A DNA stretch of 64,000 bases from CAG-533 sp022779465 (lineage in GTDB: Bacteria; Bacillota_I; Bacilli_A; RF39; UBA660), in contig JALFTB010000001.1 in NCBI GenBank assembly GCA_022779465.1, positions 1-64,000 on the forward strand. The letters are read 5' to 3'. Within the stretch, counting starts at the first letter, position 1; each line of letters opens with the position of its first letter. The notes beneath the pieces were generated by a model that made no database searches, was not told the DNA's origin, and was given only the letters and a program-made list of their open reading frames with translations. Both the position numbers and the translations under genes were made by a program. Below are positions 7,813-18,023 of the stretch, one piece after another.

Positions 7813-9910
7813 GTTTATCACCCTCTAATAATACAAAATCAATTGTTGCTGCGGCTTTACTTGCTCCTATGCATTTAACTTTAACTTTATCGCCTAAACG
7901 ATATCTTACTTTGGTATTTTGACCAACTATAGAAAATAATTCTGGTACATAACTATAGTAGTCACCCTCTAATGTATTTATATGAATTAATCCTTCAATT
8001 AAATTTGATAAGCAGACAAACATACCAAAGTTGGTAACTGTACTAATAGTTCCTTCAAATACTTCTCCGATATGGTTTTCCATAAATTCTGCCATTTTCA
8101 TATCATCTACTTCACGTTCAGCGTCGATAGCTGCTTGTTCTCTTTCACTAGAATTTAAAGCAATGTAATCTAAATTACTATCCCAATAATTAATGGTTTG
8201 GTTATCCATATTATTTTCAAAAAAGTAAGTTCTTAATAATCTATGAACTGTTAAATCTGGGTAACGTCTAATTGGGCTGGTAAAATGAGTATAGCATTTA
8301 CTTCCTAAGCCAAAGTGTCCAATATTATCTTTTGAATAAACTGCTTTTTGCATTGATCTTAATAACAATTCTGATAAAATAGGAGTTTCTGGTTTATCTT
8401 GTAATTGAGCAAGAATTTTTTGGAAGCTGGTTGGTTTGATATCTTTAAATTTACCAACTATTTTATATCCCATTAAACTTACTAAATGAAGATAGTCATC
8501 AACTTTTTCTTTTTTAGGTTCCCCGTGAACACGATAAATAAATGGGACCCCCATGTTATAAGCATGACTTGCAACTGTTTCATTGGCTGCTATCATAAAG
8601 TCCTCAATTAGTTTTTCACCATCTTCTCTTTCAACTTTAATAATGTCTGTACATACACCATCTTTATCACAAATTATTTTTGGTTCATCGATATTAAAAT
8701 CAATATATCCTCTATTTTCTTTTGCTCTTCTTAATATGTGAGCTAAATTATTCATTTCTTTTAAAGTATCTGCATATGGTTCATAATCTTCAGCAATGAT
8801 ATCTCTCATGATAATGTCATTAACTTTTTTATATGTCATTTGTTTTCTTGATTTGATATAACTTGGGAAAATATCATACTTTATAATATTGCCTTTGTGA
8901 TCGATGTTCATAACACAAGATAAAGTTAATCTGATAACGTTAGGATTTAATGAACAAATTCCATTTGATAATAAATGAGGTAACATTGGAATTACTGAAT
9001 ATGCTAGATATGAACTTGTTCCTCTTCTAAAGGCATCTTGATCTAAAGGACTATCTTTGGTTACATAATGTGATACATCAGCAATGTGAACGCCTAATTC
9101 AAAAGTACCATCTTTTAGTTTTTTATAACTTATGGCATCGTCTATATCTTTTGTATCATCGCCATCAATTGTAAAAATCATTTCGTTTGTTAAATCTTTT
9201 CTTCCTCTTAGTTCTGATTCTTGAACTTCAGTTGGAAAGTGTTCTGCTTGTTCTATTGCTTCTTTACTAAATTCTTCATATATTTCATGTTTATAGGCAA
9301 TGGTTTTAATATCGACACCTGGATCGTCTTTATGGCCGATGATACTTATAACTTTACCAATATAATTGTTTCTAGATTTTTCTTTTACTAAATTTACGAC
9401 TACTTTAGTACCATCTACACAATTATTAGTTGTATTTGGATCTAGTTCTACGGTAATTTTTTTCTTTTTATCATCTAAGATTAAGGTTGGCTTTTTATCT
9501 TTAAACAAGATTTCACCAATAATATTTTTAGTGTTTCGATTTAAAATTTTGACTACGCGACCTTCTTCTTTGCCTTTATATTTTATTAATTCAACAAGAA
9601 CTTCGTCTCCATCTATTGCACTATTTAGATTACAATAATCGATGTAAATATCTTCTCCTTCTTGTAAAAGAAAACCATTTCCGGCTTTATTAACGCTTAA
9701 TTTTCCGACTTTAATTCCTGGGGCATTATCATATAAGATATATTTGTCTTTTTTAGTTTTAAATACTTTATATTCATTTACTAATTCTTCTAGTGTTAAT
9801 TCTAATTGTTTTAATTCTTCGGCACTTGATAGTCCTAACAAATCATTAATTTGAATTAAAGTTTGAGCCTCATGTTTGTCTTTTAATACTTCTAATATAT
9901 TATTTTTCAT
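7781..9910 (-). CDS. rnr: Ribonuclease R
   Basis: A 709-residue 3'-5' exoribonuclease of the RNB family that degrades structured RNA. It works with trans-translation on non-stop mRNA. Visible parts are an N-terminal winged helix (1-60), cold-shock domains (about 65-210), the RNB catalytic domain with the Asp cluster DGDDTKDIDDA (about 250), and a C-terminal S1 domain (about 620-695). The Lys-rich tail of longer RNase R is nearly absent. ATG 9910 is chosen behind GGTGA; an in-frame GTG at 9922 is part of that site. Confidence 0.97.
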   Translation of the reverse strand: MKNNILEVLKDKHEAQTLIQINDLLGLSSAEELKQLELTLEELVNEYKVFKTKKDKYILYDNAPGIKVGKLSVNKAGNGFLLQEGEDIYIDYCNLNSAIDGDEVLVELIKYKGKEEGRVVKILNRNTKNIIGEILFKDKKPTLILDDKKKKITVELDPNTTNNCVDGTKVVVNLVKEKSRNNYIGKVISIIGHKDDPGVDIKTIAYKHEIYEEFSKEAIEQAEHFPTEVQESELRGRKDLTNEMIFTIDGDDTKDIDDAISYKKLKDGTFELGVHIADVSHYVTKDSPLDQDAFRRGTSSYLAYSVIPMLPHLLSNGICSLNPNVIRLTLSCVMNIDHKGNIIKYDIFPSYIKSRKQMTYKKVNDIIMRDIIAEDYEPYADTLKEMNNLAHILRRAKENRGYIDFNIDEPKIICDKDGVCTDIIKVEREDGEKLIEDFMIAANETVASHAYNMGVPFIYRVHGEPKKEKVDDYLHLVSLMGYKIVGKFKDIKPTSFQKILAQLQDKPETPILSELLLRSMQKAVYSKDNIGHFGLGSKCYTHFTSPIRRYPDLTVHRLLRTYFFENNMDNQTINYWDSNLDYIALNSSEREQAAIDAEREVDDMKMAEFMENHIGEVFEGTISTVTNFGMFVCLSNLIEGLIHINTLEGDYYSYVPELFSIVGQNTKVRYRLGDKVKVKCIGASKAAATIDFVLLEGDKRGNKKPQSKL

Positions 9911-9954
9911 ACTATTCACCATTTTGATTATATCATATATTTATTTTAATAATT

Positions 9955-9979
9955 AAAAAAATGCCTTTTGTAGGCATTT
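9955..9979 (-). terminator. secG terminator
   Basis: A stem AAATGCC/GGCATTT with a 7-nt loop and a U-run lies just after secG, between secG and rnr. rnr and smpB therefore need readthrough or their own promoter. Confidence 0.8.
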
Positions 9980-9981
9980 GA

Positions 9982-10197
9982 TTAACTCATATAAATTATG
10001 AAAGAAATTACAAAGAAGGCTAAACCTAATACTAAAGTAATTCTACTTAGTAATAATTCAGAACCTCTTTCTTTTTGATTAGAAAATAATTCAGTATTTC
10101 CACCAGAGATAATTTGACTGGCATCGCTTGCCTTATTACTTTGTAATAATACTAATGCAATTAATAATACTGATATAATTAATAATGCTGTTTCCAT
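9982..10197 (-). CDS. secG: Protein-export membrane protein SecG
   Basis: A 71-residue SecG with two membrane segments (about 3-20 and 50-70), joined by a loop with GGNTELFSNQKERG. This matches the family's conserved G-x-x-x-LF motif. It is the accessory subunit of the SecYEG channel. Located between eno and rnr as in B. subtilis. Confidence 0.93.
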   Translation of the reverse strand: METALLIISVLLIALVLLQSNKASDASQIISGGNTELFSNQKERGSELLLSRITLVLGLAFFVISFIIYMS

Positions 10198-10297
10198 ATA
10201 TAATCACCTGACATGTTATAATTTAACATAAAGTTTTAATTTTTGCAAGATAATATCTGTTTATATTCTAGACAACTTCTTATATTGCTCAGAAAAT

Positions 10298-11521
10298 TTA
10301 GCTATTGTTTAGTTTTTCTTCTATTCTTAATAATTGATTATATTTAGCAATACGTTCTCCTCTAGACATAGATCCAGTTTTAATATATCCAAGATTTAAT
10401 CCTACTGCTAGATCGGCAATAAATGTGTCTTCTGTTTCTCCACTACGGTGAGAAATGATAGTTTTAAAGTTATTGTCTTTAGCTAATTTAATTGTTTCTA
10501 ACATTTCGGTAATTGTTCCAATTTGATTAGCTTTAAGTAGAATTGCATTGTTATAATGTTCATCTATTCCTTTTTGTAAATATTCTATGTTGGTAACAAA
10601 ATAATCATCACCTACTAATAAAATATCTTTACCAACTTCTTTAGTTAATTCTTTGATTGATTCAATATCATTTTCAGCAAAGGCATCTTCAATACTCATT
10701 ATTGGGTATTTTTTTATTAGTTCTTTATAATAATTAATTAATTGTTGTTTTGTAATTTTTTGTTTATTTATTGTATACATTTCACCATCATAGAACTCGG
10801 TAGCTGCACAATCGATAGCGATGCACACATCTTTTCCGGGAATGTATCCAGCTTGTTCAATGGCTTTAACAATAAAATTAAAGGCTTCATCTATTGTATT
10901 TAAATTAGGAGCAAAACCGCCTTCATCTCCTACAGCAGTGGAAAAGCCGGCTTCTTTCAACAATTTTTGCAAGTTGTGAAATACTTCGGAACCACATCTT
11001 ATTCTTTCTTTAATAGTTGATTGTTTTGGAACAATCATAAATTCTTGAATTTCTAATCCAGAAGATGCATGAACTCCGCCATTAATTATATTCATCATTG
11101 GATAAGGAAGCGTATATGGTCCATTAAATAGTTCGTATAATTCTTTGTTTTGAAGCAGTGCTTCAGCTTTCATTATACATAATGATACACTAAGAATAGC
11201 ATTGGCTCCTAGATTACTCTTATTTTTGGTACCATCTAATTTTATTAATAGTTCATCTATTTCTTTTTGGTTAATATCATGACCTATTAAAGCATCTTTT
11301 ATTATTGTATTTACGTTATTTACTGCTTTGGTTACACCTTTGCCTAGAAATCTATTAGGTTCTTTATCACGAAGTTCTAGAGCCTCATTGGTTCCGGTTG
11401 AAGCACCAGAAGGAACACTTGCTCTTACCATTTGACCATTTTCAAGATATAGGTCAGTTTCTACAGTTGGATTTCCTCTTGAGTCTAATATTTCTCTTGA
11501 AATAATATCTTTTATTTTCAT
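10298..11521 (-). CDS. eno: Enolase
   Basis: Converts 2-phosphoglycerate to phosphoenolpyruvate in glycolysis. Of 407 residues, SGASTGTNEALELRD (about 39-53), GDEGGFAPN (about 200), the metal ligand region (SIEDAF, GDD) and the catalytic Lys region (LLKANQIGT) are present. It is shorter than the usual about 430, with trimmed loops (for example NGGVHASSGLEIQEF). ATG 11521 is preferred over 11527 because GGAG is 8 nt upstream of it and only 2 nt upstream of the other. Confidence 0.97.
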   Translation of the reverse strand: MKIKDIISREILDSRGNPTVETDLYLENGQMVRASVPSGASTGTNEALELRDKEPNRFLGKGVTKAVNNVNTIIKDALIGHDINQKEIDELLIKLDGTKNKSNLGANAILSVSLCIMKAEALLQNKELYELFNGPYTLPYPMMNIINGGVHASSGLEIQEFMIVPKQSTIKERIRCGSEVFHNLQKLLKEAGFSTAVGDEGGFAPNLNTIDEAFNFIVKAIEQAGYIPGKDVCIAIDCAATEFYDGEMYTINKQKITKQQLINYYKELIKKYPIMSIEDAFAENDIESIKELTKEVGKDILLVGDDYFVTNIEYLQKGIDEHYNNAILLKANQIGTITEMLETIKLAKDNNFKTIISHRSGETEDTFIADLAVGLNLGYIKTGSMSRGERIAKYNQLLRIEEKLNNS

Positions 11522-11547
11522 TGTCATGTCTCCTACTTTCTAATAAA

Positions 11548-11576
11548 ATTATAAATTAATTGTAAATCATTAGCAA
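11548..11576 (-). promoter_or_regulatory. eno promoter
   Basis: Minus strand TTGCTA, a 17-nt spacer and TATAAT. It is divergent from the FemAB gene promoter, in the 108-bp region between the two genes. Confidence 0.65.
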
Positions 11577-11602
11577 GTTTATTAACGGAACTTTACATTG
11601 TA

Positions 11603-11611
11603 TGATATAAT
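11603..11611 (+). promoter_or_regulatory. Extended -10 promoter of the FemAB gene
   Basis: Plus strand TGA-TATAAT forms an extended -10 about 20 bp before the ATG at 11630. No good -35 is visible. Confidence 0.5.
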
Positions 11612-11629
11612 TTTGATAGAGGTGTTTTT

Positions 11630-12886
11630 ATGAGAATAATTGAACTAAGTATGCTTGAATTTGATAATTTTGCATCAACTCATCCACTAAGAAATTATTG
11701 CCAAAATTCAAAGTTTGCAAGATTAATGGGTGAAAAGGGATATTCTTATGAATATATAGGTTATCAAGATGATAGTAATAATTTAGTAGCTGCTTCACTA
11801 ATAGCTAATAAAAAGATAGATGGTGGAGCTAAATTTGCATATGCACCTAAAGGTTTTTTAATAGACTATTATAATACTGAATTACTTAAACTTTTTGTTA
11901 AGGATTTATTTGTATATTACAAGAAAAAGGGAATGGCTTTTATTAAAATTAATCCAGAAATTATTATTGGAGAGATTAGTGCTGATAGAAATTATAGTCC
12001 AATGTATAATCAAAATGTTAAAATTATAGACGTATTAAAAGAAATTGGTTTTAAAAGAAGAAGAGAAATTGTTCCTTTAGATTTTATTTATCCTAGAATT
12101 AGTCCTTATATTAATCTTAAAACTTTTGATGTTAATAATTTGTCTGATAGTTGCTTGGAAAAAATAAATGCTGCAAGTAAAAATGGATTATCTATTGAAG
12201 AAGCTACTAATAAAGATGTCAATATTTTCTATGAATTTGTTAAGGATGATATTAAAGAGAACGCTAGCTTTTTTAGAAATTTATTGAATATATACCAAAA
12301 TGGGGATGCTGAGTTGTTACTTGTTAAGGCTGATTATGAAGATTGTTTAATTAATGCTAGAGATAGATATGAAAAAGAGCTTGATATGAATAATTATTGG
12401 AATGAATTAATTCAAACTGATAATAGTGAAGAAAATTTAAATAGTAAAATGCAATCTGATAAGAATTTAATTGCTTATAAAAATGAATTAGTTGCTGCAA
12501 CTGACAATTTAAAAAAGAATAAATATAAATATGTTGGTGGAGCTGTTATTATTAAATATAAAAATAGAATTAGTATTATAGCTAATGGTGTTGATAAAAA
12601 TGAAGCTAATTTAAATGTTAATTATTATTTATTTAAAGCTTTAATTGATAGATATAGAAATGATTTTGATTTTTTAGATTTAAATGGTGTTGCTAGTAAT
12701 TTTAATCAAGCTTCTAAATATTGGAAATTTAATGAAGAAAAACTTGATTTTAAACCAACATTATATGAGTTTATCGGTGAGTTTGATTTAGTCATTAATG
12801 ACAATGCTTTTAAAAGAATTCAATCTAAAGGATTGTTATCTAAGGAATTTATTCCTTCTCATTCTTTTAAAGATGAAGAGATATAA
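11630..12886 (+). CDS. FemAB/MurM-type aminoacyltransferase
   Basis: A 418-residue member of the FemABX family. These enzymes add amino acids from aminoacyl-tRNA to the lysine side chain of lipid II to make interpeptide bridges. The twin GNAT-like domains are interrupted by a long helical hairpin at about 240-300, rich in Glu/Lys and typical of the FemA coiled-coil arm. The C-terminus has DFLDLNGVASNF and SKYWKFNEE. It implies branched peptidoglycan, but which residue is added cannot be told from sequence. It is one of the few leftward-arm genes transcribed toward oriC, alone and ended by a bidirectional terminator. Confidence 0.88.
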   Translation: MRIIELSMLEFDNFASTHPLRNYCQNSKFARLMGEKGYSYEYIGYQDDSNNLVAASLIANKKIDGGAKFAYAPKGFLIDYYNTELLKLFVKDLFVYYKKKGMAFIKINPEIIIGEISADRNYSPMYNQNVKIIDVLKEIGFKRRREIVPLDFIYPRISPYINLKTFDVNNLSDSCLEKINAASKNGLSIEEATNKDVNIFYEFVKDDIKENASFFRNLLNIYQNGDAELLLVKADYEDCLINARDRYEKELDMNNYWNELIQTDNSEENLNSKMQSDKNLIAYKNELVAATDNLKKNKYKYVGGAVIIKYKNRISIIANGVDKNEANLNVNYYLFKALIDRYRNDFDFLDLNGVASNFNQASKYWKFNEEKLDFKPTLYEFIGEFDLVINDNAFKRIQSKGLLSKEFIPSHSFKDEEI

Positions 12887-12916
12887 AAAAACTTCAGTTT
12901 TGACTGAAGTTTTTTT
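12885..12916. terminator. Bidirectional terminator between the FemAB and rubrerythrin genes
   Basis: ACTTCAGT/ACTGAAGT stem extended by A and T runs on both sides, between convergent genes. Confidence 0.85.
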
Positions 12917-12917
12917 G

Positions 12918-13457
12918 TTAATAATTTTCTGCTTTCATTTCTTGATAAGATTGTGGATGTTTGCATACAGGGCAAATTATTGGAGCAGTTTCTCCATAAT
13001 ATACATGTCCACAATTTCTACAAATCCATACTGTTTCTGTACCTTTATTAAATACAAGGTTATTTTCAATATTATCAACTAATTTTAAATATCTTTCTTC
13101 ATGATTTTTTTCAATAGCTGCTACTTGAGAAAATAATCCAGCGATTTGATCAAATCCTTCTTCTCTAGCAGTTTCAGCAAATTCTTTATACATTTCTGTC
13201 CATTCATAATTTTCACCATGAGCTGCATCTTTTAAATTTTCTAATGTATTAGGAACTTTACCTCCGTTTAATTCTTTAAACCATAATTTAGCATGTTCTT
13301 TTTCATTGTTTGCAGTCTCTTCAAATATTGCAGCTATTTGTTCATAGCCATCTTTTCTTGCTTGTGATGCATAATAAGTATATTTATTTCTAGCTTGACT
13401 TTCACCAGCGAAAGCTGCTAGTAGGTTAGCTTCTGTTTTACTACCTTTTAATTCCAT
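12918..13457 (-). CDS. rbr: Rubrerythrin
   Basis: A 179-residue peroxide-detoxifying di-iron protein. The N-terminal ferritin-like domain has two ExxH-type motifs (FEETANNEKEHAK and VAAIEKNHEERY). The C-terminal rubredoxin domain has CRNCG (about 146-150) and CPVCK (about 162-166). It is typical of anaerobes and microaerophiles using NADH peroxidase chemistry instead of catalase. Monocistronic, with an AAGGTA ribosome site. Confidence 0.96.
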   Translation of the reverse strand: MELKGSKTEANLLAAFAGESQARNKYTYYASQARKDGYEQIAAIFEETANNEKEHAKLWFKELNGGKVPNTLENLKDAAHGENYEWTEMYKEFAETAREEGFDQIAGLFSQVAAIEKNHEERYLKLVDNIENNLVFNKGTETVWICRNCGHVYYGETAPIICPVCKHPQSYQEMKAENY

Positions 13458-13514
13458 TTTGTACCTTCTTTCTTCTTTTAATTATATCATTTAAATATAT
13501 GTTAGTCAAACAAG

Positions 13515-13538
13515 AAAAAAACAGATATTATCTGTTTT
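13515..13538 (-). terminator. typA terminator
   Basis: An AAACAGATA/TATCTGTTT inverted repeat with a U-run overlaps the typA stop codon. Confidence 0.75.
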
Positions 13539-15327
13539 CTCTAAAACGATCTTTAGGATCTAATGTCTTTTTACGTAATCTGATTACATCAGGAGTGATT
13601 TCAACATATTCATCATCTTCAATAAATTCAAGAGCTTCTTCTAATGAGAATGTTCTAGGAGGTACTAAAGCAATAGCTTCATCACTACTCTTACTTCTTG
13701 TATTAGACATTTCTTTATTTTTACATGGGTTTACATTTAAATCATTATCTCTATTATTAATACCAACAATCATTCCAACATATACATCAACTGCTGGGCC
13801 AATAATTAAAGTTCCTCTTTCTTGTAAGTTAAATAATGAATACCCTAAACTCTTACCAGTTTCCATACTTACAAGTACACCATTTTTACGACTTTGAACT
13901 ACACCTGCATATGGTTTATATCCAGCGAAGCTTCTAATCATAATTCCTTCACCTTTAGTATCTGTTATAAATGCGCTTCTATAACCGATTAAACCTCTTG
14001 TAGGCGCTTCAAATTCTAAGTGAGTATAGTTTTCTTCTGTTTCCATCTTTTGTAGCATAGCTTTTCTTTCTTGCAATGCATTAATTACAGTACTTGCATA
14101 ATCACTTGGAGTATTAACAATTACTGTTTCGTATGGTTCACATTTTTGTCCATCAATTTCTTTAAATAAAACTTGAGGTTTACTTACACATAGTTCATAT
14201 CCTTGTCTTCTCATGTTTTCAAGTAAAATTGATAAGTGAAGTTCACCTCTACCACTTACTTTAAAGCCATCTGATGATGGTAATTCTTCAACTTCTAGAC
14301 CAACGTTTGTTTCTAATTCTCTTTGTAAACGTTCTCTTATATGTCTTGTTGTTAAGAATTTACCACTTTGTCCGGCAAATGGACCATTGTTAACTAAGAA
14401 ATTCATTGATAGTGTTGGTTTTTCAATTTCAATTGGAGGTAATGGATCAATACAATTTAATTCATTAACTGTATCTCCAATAGATATATGTGAACAACCT
14501 GCTATTGTAACAATATCACCATAATATGCTTCTTGTTTTTCTACTTTTTTAATTCCTTCATTAACAAATAATTTAGATATTTTAAAGTTTGTTATTTCAC
14601 CATTATTTTTAACTAATGAAACTGTTTCTCCATTTTTAATTTTTCCTTTAGTAATTCTTCCGATACCTAATCTTCCAATATAATCATCATATGATAGATT
14701 TGAAATTTGTAGTTGTAATTTATCATCAACTGATCCTTCATATGGTTTGCATTGTTTAAGAATTGTTTCTAATAATGGTTCTATTGTTGTACTGTCATCA
14801 TCTAATGAGTACTTAGCAATTCCCTCTCTTGCTACACCATAGATAATTGGGAAATCTAATTGTTCATCTGAAGCATTTAATTCACAGAATAAATCAAATG
14901 TCATATTAACTACTTCTTCAGGTCTTGCATCTTTTTTATCTATTTTATTGATAAATAAGATTGGTCTTAAATTATGTTCTAGGGCTTTCTTTAAAACAAA
15001 TCTAGTTTGAGGCATTGGACCTTCAGCTGAATCAACTAAAAGAATTACTGTATCAACAGTTTTAATAACACGTTCAACTTCTGATGAGAAATCTGCATGA
15101 CCAGGAGTGTCTACAATATTAATTTTATAATCTTTATATCTTATAGCACAGTTTTTAGAATAGATTGTGATTCCTCTTTCTCTTTCTAAATCATTGCTAT
15201 CCATTACGCATTCTACTACTTCTTCATTGGCACGAAATGCTCCATTTTGTTCAAGTAAAGCATCAACTAAAGTACTTTTACCAGCATCTACGTGAGCAAC
15301 TACTGCAATATTAATAATTTTATCCAT
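13528..15327 (-). CDS. typA: Ribosome-associated GTPase TypA/BipA
   Basis: A 599-residue translational GTPase related to EF-G, involved in ribosome assembly and stress response. G1 (AHVDAGKST, about 10-18), G3 (DTPGH) and G4 (NKID) are intact. They are followed by the beta-barrel domain, EF-G domains III and V, and a C-terminal domain unique to BipA. Full length for the family. Monocistronic. Confidence 0.97.
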   Translation of the reverse strand: MDKIINIAVVAHVDAGKSTLVDALLEQNGAFRANEEVVECVMDSNDLERERGITIYSKNCAIRYKDYKINIVDTPGHADFSSEVERVIKTVDTVILLVDSAEGPMPQTRFVLKKALEHNLRPILFINKIDKKDARPEEVVNMTFDLFCELNASDEQLDFPIIYGVAREGIAKYSLDDDSTTIEPLLETILKQCKPYEGSVDDKLQLQISNLSYDDYIGRLGIGRITKGKIKNGETVSLVKNNGEITNFKISKLFVNEGIKKVEKQEAYYGDIVTIAGCSHISIGDTVNELNCIDPLPPIEIEKPTLSMNFLVNNGPFAGQSGKFLTTRHIRERLQRELETNVGLEVEELPSSDGFKVSGRGELHLSILLENMRRQGYELCVSKPQVLFKEIDGQKCEPYETVIVNTPSDYASTVINALQERKAMLQKMETEENYTHLEFEAPTRGLIGYRSAFITDTKGEGIMIRSFAGYKPYAGVVQSRKNGVLVSMETGKSLGYSLFNLQERGTLIIGPAVDVYVGMIVGINNRDNDLNVNPCKNKEMSNTRSKSSDEAIALVPPRTFSLEEALEFIEDDEYVEITPDVIRLRKKTLDPKDRFRENR

Positions 15328-15435
15328 ATAACCAACTTCTTTCGAACTCGATTAATAATACAACATTTAAAGGATTTTTGCAAGAAAAAGATATTATTTT
15401 AGTAGTTTTATTGTTATAATTTTTTTGGAGGACAT

Positions 15436-18015
15436 ATGAAAAAAGAAAATAAAGACCTATCTTTAATAAAAAGCTTTTTTAAAAAGCATGAATATTTATT
15501 ACTTACCATTATTTCATCTTTGATAGTTATTATTACTATATTTATATTACAAGGATTAGCTCCTTTTGGTGATAAATCAATGTTAACAATAGATTTTTTT
15601 CATCAGTATGGGCCTATGCTTGGAGAACTTTATGATAGAGTTAAGAATGGTAGTAGTTTAATATATTCTTTTAATACTGGAATGGGGCTTCCATTTTTTA
15701 GAAACTTTTTTAATTATTTATCTAGTCCATTTAATATTTTGATTTTTTTGTTTAAAAGAATTCATTTATTAACATCTTATTCTATAATTATTGGACTAAA
15801 ATCAATATGTTCTTGTATAACTATGAGTATATTTTTAAAAAATAAGTTTAATAAAGATTATAAAATGTTTATTCCTATTTCATTATTATATGGGTTTTGT
15901 GCATATTTTGTGGCATATTATTGGAATATAATGTGGTTAGATGGAATGGTATTACTTCCATTAATTACGTTAGGAATTGAGTATATTATTAATAAAGAAA
16001 AACCTTTTTTGTATATTGTTAGTTTAGTAATTATGTTATTTGCAAATTATTTTATTGCTTATATGATATGTATTTTTAGTGTTTTATATTTTTTGACATA
16101 TTTGTTTATTAAAACTAATAAATTTGACTTTAAAAAAATTGCTAAGAAATGTTTAATCTTTGGAGTAGCGTCATTAATTGCTGGTGGTATATGTGCAATT
16201 TTCTTAATTCCTATGTTTAAATCTATGTCTGGAATTAGTGCTACTGGAGATGTTTGGCCTACTTCTCAATATTATGATTTTACTTTTATTGAATTTATTT
16301 ATAATCATTTAAGTGGTGTTGGTAGTACTGTTTTAAAATCTGGAGTTACTACTGCACCTAATGTGTCTTGTGGAATATTATCTGTTATGTTACTATTTGC
16401 TTTTTATTTTAATTCCGACATTAAATTAAAGGTTAAATTTGCTTATACTTTATTATTATTAATTATGATTTTAAGTTTTGTATTAGCTCCTTTAGATTAT
16501 ATATGGCATGCTTTTCATGTACCAAATGATTTGCCTTATAGATATTCATTCTTATATAGTTTTGTACTTATTATTATTAGTGCTTATTCACTATTTAAAA
16601 TTAAAGGACTTAAATCTATTTATGGATTTGTGTGTTATGGCTTAGCATTAATATTTATTTCATTAGTTTGGTTTTTACCATTTGAAAATATTTCAAGAGA
16701 TATGATTTATTTAAATTATGGATTAAGTACTATTTTCTTTTTATTATTTGTTATTTATAAGTATTTTGGTTCTTATAAAAAAATTGTTCCTTATATATGT
16801 ATTGTTACGGTAATGCTTGAATGTTGTGTAGTTTTAAATAATAATTGGGACATGGCACATGTAGCTAGTACATTTTACAGTGATTATGATTCAATGAGAA
16901 AAGGAATAGATTTTGTTAATAAAAATGATAAAGAAATGCATAGAATGGAAAGAATAGATTTATTAACTTATAATGATCCTTCTTGGTATAATTATTATGG
17001 TCAAATGACTTTTAGTTCAATGGCTTATGAAAATATGGCAGTTATAAATCATGCTTTAGGGATGCCAGGAAATGAGATTAATAGTTATTATTATAAAAGT
17101 AATACACCAATTTATGATATGTTATTTAATGTTAAATATATAATTGGAGATATCAATGATTTTATCCATTATTCTTTATATTTTGACAGTAATGATTTAG
17201 CTATTTATAAGAGTAAATATAATTTAGGATTTATGTTTGGTGTTGATAATAATATTAAAAATTGGAACACAAATTATGATAATCCTTTTAATAATCAAAA
17301 TGATTTTGTATTAAAGAGTTCTGGTATTGATAATGTTTTAAAAGAATTAAGTATTTATAAAAAAGAATTGTATTATGAAGATGATAATCATAAAATATTT
17401 AAGTATAGTGTAAAAGGTGATTCTAATAATTTCTATTTATACTTTAATAATTATTTATGTGATTTTATGGTTATTAATGGTTCAATGTATTATAACGAAA
17501 ATGAGCATGATTATGTTTATAATAGTGATTTAACTATTTATAGTAATTCATCTTATAGTGAAAACTATATTATAGATGCCTTGGGAGAAAATAACAATTT
17601 AGAATTTTATGTTGGATATACTAATTATTATGATGATGAAGATGTTTGGATCTATGGTTTAGATGAGAATAAATTTAACGAGGCTTATACTTATTATCTT
17701 AATAATAAAGTTAGTATTGAAGAATTTAAGGAAGATAAGATTACTGCTTTTGGTAGTTTTAATAAAGATATGAGTGTTTTCACTTCAATACCTTATGATA
17801 AGGGATGGAATGTATATATTGACGGAATTAAGGTTAATACTTATGAAATAAATAATACTCTACTAGGATTTGATGTTGAAGCAGGAGAACATAATATTGT
17901 GATAAAATATAAAATTCCTTATGCTTTAGTTGGTGGATGCATCTCTTTATTGTCGTTATCATTATTAGGTTTTTGGATTTATACCAATAAAAAAAGTTTA
18001 AAAAACAAATTTTAA
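15436..18015 (+). CDS. yfhO: YfhO-family polytopic membrane protein
   Basis: An 859-residue protein with about 12-14 membrane segments, mainly in residues 18-460 plus a last one near 830-850, and a large extracytoplasmic C-terminal region (about 480-820). The start of the fold (APFGDKSMLTIDFFHQYGPM) is the YfhO signature. The family is a GT-C-like glycosyltransferase linked to sugar addition on lipoteichoic acid or other wall polymers. The exact role here is inference. GGAGG and an extended -10 (TATAAT at 15415) precede the ATG. Plus strand, convergent with the lipid kinase gene. Confidence 0.88.
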   Translation: MKKENKDLSLIKSFFKKHEYLLLTIISSLIVIITIFILQGLAPFGDKSMLTIDFFHQYGPMLGELYDRVKNGSSLIYSFNTGMGLPFFRNFFNYLSSPFNILIFLFKRIHLLTSYSIIIGLKSICSCITMSIFLKNKFNKDYKMFIPISLLYGFCAYFVAYYWNIMWLDGMVLLPLITLGIEYIINKEKPFLYIVSLVIMLFANYFIAYMICIFSVLYFLTYLFIKTNKFDFKKIAKKCLIFGVASLIAGGICAIFLIPMFKSMSGISATGDVWPTSQYYDFTFIEFIYNHLSGVGSTVLKSGVTTAPNVSCGILSVMLLFAFYFNSDIKLKVKFAYTLLLLIMILSFVLAPLDYIWHAFHVPNDLPYRYSFLYSFVLIIISAYSLFKIKGLKSIYGFVCYGLALIFISLVWFLPFENISRDMIYLNYGLSTIFFLLFVIYKYFGSYKKIVPYICIVTVMLECCVVLNNNWDMAHVASTFYSDYDSMRKGIDFVNKNDKEMHRMERIDLLTYNDPSWYNYYGQMTFSSMAYENMAVINHALGMPGNEINSYYYKSNTPIYDMLFNVKYIIGDINDFIHYSLYFDSNDLAIYKSKYNLGFMFGVDNNIKNWNTNYDNPFNNQNDFVLKSSGIDNVLKELSIYKKELYYEDDNHKIFKYSVKGDSNNFYLYFNNYLCDFMVINGSMYYNENEHDYVYNSDLTIYSNSSYSENYIIDALGENNNLEFYVGYTNYYDDEDVWIYGLDENKFNEAYTYYLNNKVSIEEFKEDKITAFGSFNKDMSVFTSIPYDKGWNVYIDGIKVNTYEINNTLLGFDVEAGEHNIVIKYKIPYALVGGCISLLSLSLLGFWIYTNKKSLKNKF

Positions 18016-18023
18016 ACTTTTTT
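17989..18023. terminator. Bidirectional terminator between yfhO and the lipid kinase gene
   Basis: An A/T-flanked inverted repeat around AGTTTAAAA...TTTTAAACT overlaps the last codons of both convergent genes, which themselves overlap by 4 bp. Confidence 0.65.

Noticed and set aside
10829..10844. Possible second Noc site in eno (TTTTCCGGGAAT)
   Set aside because: About five mismatches from the 16-bp consensus; likely chance within codons.
12798..13082. Plus-strand frame across the FemAB-rubrerythrin junction
   Set aside because: It overlaps two real genes and a bidirectional terminator.
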